NCBI GenBank assembly: GCA_018436725.1
Contig: JAHDKT010000037.1
Coordinates: forward strand, 1-64,000
Reading direction: 5' to 3'
Length of the DNA stretch: 64,000 nucleotides
Origin: Synergistaceae bacterium
GTDB lineage: Bacteria > Synergistota > Synergistia > Synergistales > Aminobacteriaceae
Position numbers and translations under genes: made by a program. Below the pieces are notes generated by a model. That model had not been told where the DNA came from and did not search any database. It saw only the letters and a list, made by a program, of their open reading frames with translations. Shown here one piece after another: positions 26,926-34,018 of the stretch. How positions within the stretch are numbered: position 1 is the stretch's first letter; every line of letters starts with the position of its first letter.

Positions 26926-27224
26926 TTGGTGAAGAAGCAGTAGCTGCCGCGGGTAAATATGCAGTACGGGCACCCTGCCGCGGCAACGGACTCCATCTGT
27001 TCGTCGTCCAAGGGGCCTTCCGGGGTCATCTCCCCCGCCTTTTCCTCCAAAGCAACCCGGAGCTGCGCTTCGGAGAAGGCATAACCTTTTTTCTCGGCCA
27101 ATGCGACGTACATCTTCAGCAGGTCGTTGCCGCAACTCTCCTGCAGGGCTTCCAAGGTACCCTGAAGGTCGGCGGAAGCGCGTACCTCTTCAAAAAAATC
27201 CTCGATGTTCTTGTCGGCCATCAT
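26922..27224 (-). CDS. lanA: Lanthipeptide precursor with Nif11-type leader
   Basis: A 100-residue peptide directly upstream of lanM. Residues 1-84 form a Nif11-like acidic leader: IEDFFEEVRASADLQGTLEAL, then LAEKKGYAFSEAQLRVALEE, then LDDEQMESVAAAG. The last part resembles the double-Gly-type cleavage site. The core after Gly84 is 16 residues, CPYCIFTRGSYCFFTK, with three Cys, two Thr and one Ser. LanM would dehydrate Ser/Thr and form thioether rings. Two adjacent ATG codons follow aaaggagg; I use the first (27224). Leader and core types match precursors that are processed by ProcM-like enzymes. Confidence 0.9.
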   Translation of the reverse strand: MMADKNIEDFFEEVRASADLQGTLEALQESCGNDLLKMYVALAEKKGYAFSEAQLRVALEEKAGEMTPEGPLDDEQMESVAAAGCPYCIFTRGSYCFFTK

Positions 27225-27263
27225 TGCGTTCCTCCTTTTTTTGTCTTGGAAAACCACAAGAAG

Positions 27264-27269
27264 AGTATA
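27264..27269 (-). promoter_or_regulatory. Candidate -10 box for lanA-lanM
   Basis: TATACT on the minus strand (27269 down to 27264) lies 39 bases before the lanA start. No good -35 hexamer is at the usual distance, so an activator may be needed or the call may be wrong. Confidence 0.4.
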
Positions 27270-27300
27270 ACGCACTGTTCCTTGAACGACTGTTTTTTCG

Positions 27301-27339
27301 CGAGCATCTTTTTTTCCGCGGCGCAAGAGAGGATGCTCG
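27301..27339. repeat. Inverted repeat in the lanA/sugar-operon divergent region
   Basis: CGAGCATC (27301-27308) and GATGCTCG (27332-27339) are perfect inverted 8-mers separated by 23 bases. They lie between the divergent lanA and sugar-transporter genes, next to the plus-strand -35, and could be an operator. The 301-base gap from 27225 to 27525 holds this, the two candidate promoters and nothing else that I can recognise. Confidence 0.45.
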
Positions 27340-27369
27340 TTGATGGAAGGATGTTCCGTGTGCTACACT
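27340..27369 (+). promoter_or_regulatory. Candidate promoter of the sugar ABC operon
   Basis: TTGATG (27340-27345) and TACACT (27364-27369) are separated by 18 bases. The spacing and hexamers are acceptable. It is about 155 bases before the first gene, leaving a leader with no recognised structure. Confidence 0.5.
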
Positions 27370-27525
27370 ATGAAGGATGAAAATTAAGGGAGACGTATTT
27401 GCTCTTTCGACGGCGTTATTTCATTCAATGGAATGAACGCGCGTTTCTCTACTCGATATCGGGAATAGGAACAGAACGCCTGCGCCGGGTATGAATGCAT
27501 CTGCGCAGGGAGCGGAGGTGGCGGC

Positions 27526-29043
27526 GTGTCGGAATACATAGTCGAACTTGAAGGCGTCGGCAAGTCTTTCGCCGGAATCAGGGCGCTGGACGACGTTTCT
27601 CTGCGCCTGAAGAGCGGGGAGGTGCTGGCGCTCCTGGGCGAAAACGGCGCCGGAAAATCGACGCTGATGAAGATCCTCGGCGGCATCTACACCCGCGACG
27701 CCGGAACCCTCCGGGTCTTCGGGGAGGAGATCGACGAGATGACGCCGAAGCGGGCGAAGGAGCTGGGCATCGCCGTCATCCATCAGGAGCTGAACATGTG
27801 CACGCACCTCACCGTCGCCGAGAATATCTTCCTCGGCAGGGAACTGCTCCGTTCGGGAATGCTCGACGACAGGGAGATGAACATCCGCGCCGCGGAGGTG
27901 CTCTCCCGGCTGAACATCGACATCGCCCCCGATACCGCGGTGGGAACCCTTCCCATCTCGAAGCAGCAGATGGTGGAGATCGCCAAGGCGCTCTCCACGA
28001 ACGCCCGGATCCTCGTCATGGACGAGCCCACCTCCGCGCTCACTTCGAAGGAAATCAACGATCTGTTCCATATCATTCGTTCGCTGCGCGACCAGGGGTG
28101 CGGTATCGTCTACATCTCGCACCGGCTCGAAGAGCTGCAGCACATCGTCGACCGAGTAACCATCCTCCGCGACGGAAAATACATCGCGACCACCCGGTTC
28201 GGCGACACCACCATGGCGGAGATCATATCGAACATGGTGGGGCGCGAGATCAAGGAGAAGTTTCCGCGGGTGGAAGCGCCGCTCGGGCGGACGATACTTC
28301 GGGTGAAGGGGCTGAACGCGGGACGTCAGGTGCGGGACGTCGGCTTCGAACTGCGCGAGGGGGAGATAGTCGGCGTCGCCGGACTCATGGGCGCAGGCCG
28401 GACGGAGATGACGCGCGCGCTCTTCGGAGCGGACCCGAAGGACGGCGGGGAGATCCTGCTCGACGACCACCCTCTGCGCATCGAAAAACCGATGGACGCG
28501 ATCGAGGCCGGTATCGTCCTCGTGCCGGAGGATAGAAAAAAAGACGGGCTCTGCACCAAGCTGAGCATCCGCGAGAACGTCGCCCTTCCGAACCTCGATA
28601 TCCTCAAAGGGCTGTTGTCGACCGTGAACAGCGGAGGCGAGCGGAAGATGGTGGAGCGGACGGTGAAGAACCTCTCGATCAGGCTCTCGAACGCGGAACA
28701 GAACGCGGACAGCCTTTCCGGCGGCAACCAGCAGAAGCTGGTGGTCGGCAAGTGGCTCGCGCGGGACTTCCGCGTGGCGCTCTTCGACGAGCCGACCAGG
28801 GGGATCGACGTGGCGGCGAAGGCGGAGATATACCATCTTATGAACGACCTCAAGATGAGAGGTCTCGGCGTGCTCTTCATCTCGTCGGAGATGCCCGAGA
28901 TTCTCGGTATCGCCGACAGGATTATCGTGATGTGCGACGGCCGCGTGACGGGAGAGTTCCCCGCAGGCACGGCGACGCAGGAGAAGATCCTCGAATACGC
29001 CACGCGCTTCGAGGACAAACTCGGCCTTGCGGCCGGAGACTGA
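27526..29043 (+). CDS. Sugar ABC transporter ATP-binding protein, RbsA type
   Basis: A 505-residue protein with two fused ABC domains, as in RbsA, MglA, XylG and AlsA. The first domain has Walker A GENGAGKSTLMKILGG near residue 38, the signature LPISKQQMVEIAKAL near 145 and Walker B ILVMDEPTSAL near 163. The second has a degenerate Walker A (GLMGAGRTEMTRA), the normal condition in this family, and LSGGNQQKLVVGKWL near 400. It energises uptake of a pentose, hexose or related sugar. The GTG start follows ggaggtgg. It is the first gene of the sugar operon. The sugar cannot be told from the ATPase. Confidence 0.94.
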   Translation: MSEYIVELEGVGKSFAGIRALDDVSLRLKSGEVLALLGENGAGKSTLMKILGGIYTRDAGTLRVFGEEIDEMTPKRAKELGIAVIHQELNMCTHLTVAENIFLGRELLRSGMLDDREMNIRAAEVLSRLNIDIAPDTAVGTLPISKQQMVEIAKALSTNARILVMDEPTSALTSKEINDLFHIIRSLRDQGCGIVYISHRLEELQHIVDRVTILRDGKYIATTRFGDTTMAEIISNMVGREIKEKFPRVEAPLGRTILRVKGLNAGRQVRDVGFELREGEIVGVAGLMGAGRTEMTRALFGADPKDGGEILLDDHPLRIEKPMDAIEAGIVLVPEDRKKDGLCTKLSIRENVALPNLDILKGLLSTVNSGGERKMVERTVKNLSIRLSNAEQNADSLSGGNQQKLVVGKWLARDFRVALFDEPTRGIDVAAKAEIYHLMNDLKMRGLGVLFISSEMPEILGIADRIIVMCDGRVTGEFPAGTATQEKILEYATRFEDKLGLAAGD

Positions 29044-29062
29044 TCATTCTACACGGGGAGCG

Positions 29063-30094
29063 ATGACTGTGGGCATGGATTCGAGAAACCCCTCCCGTCT
29101 CGCGCGGTTTTTCTCGGCGAGAGGCATGGGGCAGGTTGTGACCGCCGCGTTCGGTCTGGTGATACTCTGCGTGGTGTTCGGCATTCTGAACCCGATCTTC
29201 TTCTCCGGGCGGAATGTGGGCAATCTGCTGCGCCAGATAGCGCCGATACTCCTGATCGGCATCGGCCAGTCGTATGTTCTCATCACCGGCAATATCGACC
29301 TCTCCATCGGTTCGGTGGTGGGGATGAGCTGCATGGTCTCGGCGACCCTGATGACGAAGGGGATGAACCCCTGGGCCGCCGTAGCCGTCACGCTTGTCTG
29401 CTGCCTGATGGTCGGCGTGCTCAACGGCTGCCTTGTGGCCAAGTTCAGGCTGCCTCCTTTCATCGCTACGCTGGGGACGATGACCATCGCGCGCGGCATC
29501 GCGCAGATCGTGAACAACAACTACAATACCGACTCCATCGGCCCGGCGGCCGAGGGCTTCAGAAACTTCTTCTACTACGGCAGGCTGGGCGGCTTTTTCA
29601 ACACGATCTGGATCGCGCTGGCTCTCTGGCTGGTCTTCAACTTTCTTCTTTCACGAACGCGGCTCGGACGGCACATCTACGCCACCGGGAGCAACAAGGA
29701 GGCGGCGCGTCTTTCGGGCGTCGACGTCGTCGCCTCGACGACGGCCGCGTACATGGTCAGCGCATTCTGCTCCTGCGTCGTTGGACTGATCGTCTGCGCC
29801 ACCAGCGGCATGGGAACGATGGACGCGGGCAACATGTACGAACTGTACGCGGTGGCCGCCTCGGTCATCGGCGGCGTGAGCACCCTGGGAGGACAGGGGC
29901 TGCTGCTCGGAACGGTGATGGGCGCTTCGATCTGGGGCGTGCTGCAGAACGGACTCCAGTTCGCAGGGGCCCCCGTGGCGATCCGCAACATCGTCATCGG
30001 CGTGATCGTGGTCGTCTCGGTTCTTCTCGACGTCGTCGTCAGAAGCGAGAAGCGGCGCAGAAAGAAGGAACGGAAAGAAGAGGCGAAGGGCTGA
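29063..30094 (+). CDS. Sugar ABC transporter permease, RbsC type
   Basis: About 343 residues with eight to ten membrane segments. ITGNIDLSIGSVVGMSC near residue 77 is the RbsC/CUT2 permease signature, and YATGSNKEAARLSGVDV near 205 is the cytoplasmic coupling loop. The C-terminal tail is very basic. It starts at ATG 29063 after a gggag site, 19 bases after the ATPase stop. It forms the channel of the importer with the ATP-binding and solute-binding proteins next to it. Confidence 0.94.
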   Translation: MTVGMDSRNPSRLARFFSARGMGQVVTAAFGLVILCVVFGILNPIFFSGRNVGNLLRQIAPILLIGIGQSYVLITGNIDLSIGSVVGMSCMVSATLMTKGMNPWAAVAVTLVCCLMVGVLNGCLVAKFRLPPFIATLGTMTIARGIAQIVNNNYNTDSIGPAAEGFRNFFYYGRLGGFFNTIWIALALWLVFNFLLSRTRLGRHIYATGSNKEAARLSGVDVVASTTAAYMVSAFCSCVVGLIVCATSGMGTMDAGNMYELYAVAASVIGGVSTLGGQGLLLGTVMGASIWGVLQNGLQFAGAPVAIRNIVIGVIVVVSVLLDVVVRSEKRRRKKERKEEAKG

Positions 30095-30207
30095 TTCTCT
30101 TCCCGGAACCGCCGGCGGTCCGATGCGGCGCTTCCGGGGAGGGACGGAACTCTGCGCTTCTTTCGATACAACTGCTTCACATCATATCTTCAAGGGGGAA
30201 CGGACGA

Positions 30208-31116
30208 ATGAAAAAAACGGTAGCGGTGTTTCTGGGATGCGTTTTGCTGGCGGGACTGTTTGTCGCCGGCGCGGCGGCTGCGGAGAAGCATAAGGTGTAT
30301 CTCATCACCATGGATCAGATGGACCAGCACTGGGTGACGGTGAACGCCGGGGCTGAAAAGGCTGTGGCGGAACTCGGCAATATCGACTACAAGTGGCTCG
30401 CTCCCGATGTGAAGGACGACGCCAAGCAGATTGAAGCGGTCAACAACGCGGTTGCCGGCGGGGCGCATGTGCTTCTCGTCGCGGCGAACGGGCCGACTGC
30501 GATCAGCGCGGCGCTCAAAGAGGCTTCCGAGGCGGGCGTCAAGATCGTCTACGTCGACTCTCCTGCGGATTTTCCCGCGATTCAGACGCTGGCGACGGAC
30601 AACGAAGCCGCCGGAGTTACTGCGGGCAAAGAGATGCTGAAGGGGCTCGAAGCGGCCGGAGTTTCCGAGGGAAAAATCGGCATCGTCAATGTCAACGCGG
30701 CCACCGCGTCGACGGTCGCCCGCGAGAAGGGCTTCCGCGCGGCCTTCGCGGGGACGAAGTTCGAACTGCTCGAAACTCAGTACTGCGACGGCGACGCAGC
30801 GCGGGCGAAGGACATCGCCTCCAACTACATCACCCAGGGGTGCGTCGGCATTTTCGGAGCCAACGAAGGATCGACCGTCGGAACCGGCAACGCGATCCAG
30901 GAGGCCGGCGGCAAGGTCATCGGCGTGGGCTTCGACAAGTCGAATATGATTCTCGGCCTGATCAAGAACGGCTTCCTCGTCGCCACGATGGCGCAGAACC
31001 CCGACGTCATGGGGTACGAAGGCGTGAAGACGGCGGCCAGGGCGCTTGCCGGGGAGCCTGCGGGTCCCGCGTACGTGGACACCGGCGTCTCCGTTCTGAC
31101 GAAGAACGACCTGTAG
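30208..31116 (+). CDS. Periplasmic sugar-binding protein, RbsB type
   Basis: A 302-residue exported protein. Residues 1-25 are a signal peptide (core VFLGCVLLAGLFVAGA, cleavage near AAAAEK). The mature part is a periplasmic-binding-protein fold: VYLITMDQMDQHWVTVNAG, then VNNAVAGGAHVLLVAANG and GIFGANEGSTVGTGNAIQEA. MDQMDQHW replaces the more usual aromatic N-terminal binding loop. It captures the sugar for RbsA/RbsC-type partners. It has aaggggg before the ATG. A 113-base gap separates it from the permease gene, and a GC-rich hairpin follows. Confidence 0.93.
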   Translation: MKKTVAVFLGCVLLAGLFVAGAAAAEKHKVYLITMDQMDQHWVTVNAGAEKAVAELGNIDYKWLAPDVKDDAKQIEAVNNAVAGGAHVLLVAANGPTAISAALKEASEAGVKIVYVDSPADFPAIQTLATDNEAAGVTAGKEMLKGLEAAGVSEGKIGIVNVNAATASTVAREKGFRAAFAGTKFELLETQYCDGDAARAKDIASNYITQGCVGIFGANEGSTVGTGNAIQEAGGKVIGVGFDKSNMILGLIKNGFLVATMAQNPDVMGYEGVKTAARALAGEPAGPAYVDTGVSVLTKNDL

Positions 31117-31139
31117 AAGGAGCGTACTGGATTTTGAAG

Positions 31140-31170
31140 AAGGCCCCCGTCCCCTAAGGGCGGGGGCCTT
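31140..31170 (+). terminator. GC-rich hairpin after the sugar-binding protein gene
   Basis: AAGGCCCCCG (31140-31149) pairs with CGGGGGCCTT (31161-31170). No T-run follows, so it may mainly stabilise the upstream mRNA or attenuate expression of the ROK kinase and ManA part of the operon. Confidence 0.6.
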
Positions 31171-31221
31171 CCGCAGTACGGAGCCCTCTTGCGAGGGTCC
31201 TGTGAGCGTGGAGGGATGGAA

Positions 31222-32214
31222 ATGTACGCGATAGGCGTCGATATCGGAGGAACGAAGTGCGCCGTATGCCTCGGAAAGGCAGGGGGCGATACGCTGCGCA
31301 TCGTGCACAAGTGCGAGCCCAGAAAGACTGCGGAGCACTCGCCTGCGGAGATGCTCGACGGACTGCTCGTAGACGTTCGAGAGTGCGGAGCGCGGATTCC
31401 GGCGGGGGAAACGGTCGCCGGAATAGGAATCAGCTGCGGGAATCCCCTCGACAGCCAGGCCGGGTTGATCCTGTCGCCTCCGAACCTGCCGGGGTGGGAC
31501 CGCATAGAAGTCGTCGACCGGTTCCGGAACGAGACGGGACTTCCTGCGTGGCTCTGCAACGACGCCAACGCGGGCGCGCTCGCGGAGTGGCGGTACGGCG
31601 CCGGAAGAGGGTGCGAACACATGATCTTCCTGACCTTCGGCACCGGGTTCGGCGCGGGACTGATTCTCAACGGCAGGCTCTACGCCGGGGCATGCGACGC
31701 CGCCGGGGAGACGGGGCACGTCCGCATCGCCTCGCACGGCCCTGTCGGATACGGAAAAATTGGGTCGTACGAGGCGTTCTGCAGCGGAGGAGGCATCGCC
31801 CAGATCGCGAGGACCTATGCCCTGAGGGATATTCAGAACGGGAAACCCTCTGTTTTGTGCCCGGATGTCGCCGGCCTGGAGTCGCTGACTGCGGAATCGG
31901 CAGCCAGGGCGGCGCGCGAGGGGGACCCGACGGCGAAAGAGGTGTTCGAACTCTCCGGAGCCCAGCTCGGACGCGCGCTCGCGATGCTTATCGACCTCTT
32001 CAACCCGGAGCGTATCGTCGTCGCAGGCATCTTCTCACGATGCCGCGATCTCATCTGGCCCGCCGCCGAGCGGGTGATCGTGGAGGAGGCGCTTTCCGAC
32101 TCCCGGAAAGCATGCACGGTGCTTCCCTGCGAACTGTCGGAATCCGTCGGAGATATGGCGGCTCTGTCCGTCGCGGTGTATTATTGGGAGCACGGGGGCG
32201 GGAAAAAGCGATGA
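31222..32214 (+). CDS. ROK-family sugar kinase lacking the zinc motif
   Basis: About 330 residues. The N-terminal MYAIGVDIGGTKCAV is the ROK ATP motif, LCNDANAGALAEWRYGAG near residue 110 holds the catalytic Asp, and FLTFGTGFGAGLILNGRL near 135 is the second glycine-rich motif. The usual zinc-binding CxCGxxGCxE is replaced by HGPVGYGKIGSYE, so the Cys ligands are missing. ROK proteins phosphorylate glucose, mannose, allose, fructose or N-acetyl sugars. Start ATG 31222 fits the distance from gtggagg better than the ATG six bases upstream. Its stop overlaps the start of the isomerase-like gene (ATGA). Confidence 0.88.
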   Translation: MYAIGVDIGGTKCAVCLGKAGGDTLRIVHKCEPRKTAEHSPAEMLDGLLVDVRECGARIPAGETVAGIGISCGNPLDSQAGLILSPPNLPGWDRIEVVDRFRNETGLPAWLCNDANAGALAEWRYGAGRGCEHMIFLTFGTGFGAGLILNGRLYAGACDAAGETGHVRIASHGPVGYGKIGSYEAFCSGGGIAQIARTYALRDIQNGKPSVLCPDVAGLESLTAESAARAAREGDPTAKEVFELSGAQLGRALAMLIDLFNPERIVVAGIFSRCRDLIWPAAERVIVEEALSDSRKACTVLPCELSESVGDMAALSVAVYYWEHGGGKKR

Positions 32215-32858
32215 AAGAACGTACATCGAAAATCGTCGCGGAGATCTTCGCGCCGGGCGACGCTCTGGAAGGCATTCGCGAGAGCGCGCTGCAGGCGGGA
32301 GAAATGCTGAGAGACGCTTTTGGCGGCGGCGGCAAACTGCTGGTCTGCGGCAACGGCGGGAGCTGGGCGGACGGGGAGCACATCGTCGGCGAGTTGATGA
32401 AGGGGTTTCTGCTGAAGCGTCCCCTCTTGGAAGATGCGAAGAGTGAGTTAGTCCGCCTTTGGGGGGACGAAGGGCGCGTGATCGCCGCGGCGCTGCAGGG
32501 AGCGCTTCCGGCGATTTCCCTCGGAAGTCACGGAGCGCTGATGACCGCCTTCGCCAACGACGCCGACGGACGATTCGCCTTTGCGCAGCAGGCGATGGGA
32601 TACGCGCTCCCCGGAGATGTCGCGCTTGGCATCAGCACGTCGGGAAACGCGGAGAACATCCGTTTCGCCCTGATGGCGGCGAAGAGCCGCGGCGCGACAA
32701 CCGTCGCCCTGACAGGATCGGACGGGGGGCTGCTCGCGCGGTTTTCCGACTGCTGCATCCGTGTTCCGGACAAAAGGACGTTTCGCGTTCAGGAGCATCA
32801 CCTGAGGATCTATCATTTCCTCTGCGCGTTCGTCGAGTCGGAGCTGTTCGACGAATGA
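32211..32858 (+). CDS. SIS-domain phosphosugar isomerase, GmhA-like
   Basis: A 215-residue single SIS-domain protein. CGNGGSWADGEHIVGEL near residue 46 and ISTSGNAENIRFAL near 142 form the phosphosugar site, and QEHHLRIYHFLCAFVE near 191 holds the C-terminal His helix. These match sedoheptulose-7-phosphate isomerase (GmhA), including the Glu and His used for catalysis. It differs by a longer middle segment (about residues 65-90). In this setting it may isomerise the phosphosugar made by the ROK kinase rather than make LPS heptose. Coupled to the kinase by a 4-base overlap. Confidence 0.82.
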   Translation: MKERTSKIVAEIFAPGDALEGIRESALQAGEMLRDAFGGGGKLLVCGNGGSWADGEHIVGELMKGFLLKRPLLEDAKSELVRLWGDEGRVIAAALQGALPAISLGSHGALMTAFANDADGRFAFAQQAMGYALPGDVALGISTSGNAENIRFALMAAKSRGATTVALTGSDGGLLARFSDCCIRVPDKRTFRVQEHHLRIYHFLCAFVESELFDE

Positions 32859-32901
32859 ACGCCGGGCGGCGTTCGTTCACAGGGGGAAAGGGAGAAGATG
32901 T

Positions 32902-33876
32902 ATGAATCCGTTTTCACTCGTTCCCGTCTTCAAGGACTATCTCTGGGGCGGGACGAAACTCAGGACGCAGTTCAACAAACGTACCGACATGTCCCCCCTC
33001 GCCGAGAGTTGGGAGCTTGCCGCGCACCCGGACGGAGACTGTCGCATCGCGGACGGCCCCTTCGCCGGAGTCGCGCTGTCGCAGTTTCTTCGGCAGTTCC
33101 CGGAATCCATGGGAAGCGGCCGCGCCGCGGAAGGAGAACTCCCCGTGTTGATCAAGCTGATCGACGCGCGCGAACCCCTTTCTATACAGGTGCACCCGGA
33201 CGATGGATATGCTATGCGCATGGAGGGGAGCGCCGGAAAAACGGAGATGTGGTACGTGCTCGACCGCGAGCCGGGGGCGTTTCTCTACTGCGGTTTCGAA
33301 CGTGATGTTTCCAGGGAGGAGCTGGCGCGCCGGATAGAGGACGGCACGGTGACGGATGTACTGCGCAAGATGTCAGTGGAACCCGGCGACGTCTTCTTCA
33401 TGGAGGCGGGAACGGTCCACGCCATCGGCGCAGGGATTGTGATCGCCGAGATCCAGCAGAACTCGAACACGACGTACAGAGTCTTCGACTACGGCCGCCG
33501 CGGCCCGGATGGAAAAGAGCGGCCGCTGCATGTCGCGAAGGCTCTCGACGTCGCAAAGCGGGGACCGGCCTGCATGGAACCGCCGGGAAGCGGCGTCCCC
33601 GTCGCGCTCCCCGGCGGAAAGCTTCGTCGCCTTGCCCGCTGCGCTTATTTTTCCGCCGAGCTTCTGGATCTTTCGGGAGTTTGCGAATACCCGACGGACG
33701 GAACAACCTTCGTCTCGATTCTCTGTATCAACGGTTCGGGCGTGCTGACCGAACAAGGGTGGAGGCTTGAAGTCGAGAAGGGGAGGAGCGTCTTCGTCCC
33801 CGCCCGGAAGGGTTCCGTCGTTCTGGAGGGGAACGGCGCCTTTCTGCTGACGACCGTGCCGGAAAACGGGGCGTGA
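32902..33876 (+). CDS. manA: Mannose-6-phosphate isomerase, class I
   Basis: A 324-residue ManA of the short bacterial type. NPFSLVPVFKDYLWGGTKL starts the protein, IQVHPDDGYAMR near residue 94 has zinc ligands, MEAGTVHAIGAGIVIAEIQQ near 165 gives another His and the catalytic region, and TTYRVFDYGRRG follows. It interconverts mannose 6-phosphate and fructose 6-phosphate. As the last gene of the operon it suggests mannose, or a sugar entering through mannose 6-phosphate, as the substrate. It begins 43 bases after the SIS-domain gene with a gggggaaaggga site. Confidence 0.93.
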   Translation: MNPFSLVPVFKDYLWGGTKLRTQFNKRTDMSPLAESWELAAHPDGDCRIADGPFAGVALSQFLRQFPESMGSGRAAEGELPVLIKLIDAREPLSIQVHPDDGYAMRMEGSAGKTEMWYVLDREPGAFLYCGFERDVSREELARRIEDGTVTDVLRKMSVEPGDVFFMEAGTVHAIGAGIVIAEIQQNSNTTYRVFDYGRRGPDGKERPLHVAKALDVAKRGPACMEPPGSGVPVALPGGKLRRLARCAYFSAELLDLSGVCEYPTDGTTFVSILCINGSGVLTEQGWRLEVEKGRSVFVPARKGSVVLEGNGAFLLTTVPENGA

Positions 33877-34018
33877 GAGGAGAGAGGCGCATGATTTTTC
33901 ATCGTTCTTCTTGTTTCCTTCTGTGGAACGTCGGGGAGCTTTCTGGTAAGATACATTCGGGGCGTTGAAGGCGTACTTTTTCGCCTCGGCCTTTATTTAT
34001 TTCAGGAGGAATGGACTT

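Noticed and set aside
26926..27135. Upstream extension of lanM over the precursor gene
   Set aside because: The 70 extra codons are the lanA gene read in another frame and give Arg/Gly-rich sequence; the GTG at 26925 overlapping the lanA stop fits better.
33961..34018. Possible purine riboswitch or attenuator in front of guaA
   Set aside because: Only a short weak GGCG/CGCC pairing and a T-rich stretch are present; the conserved purine-aptamer loops are absent.
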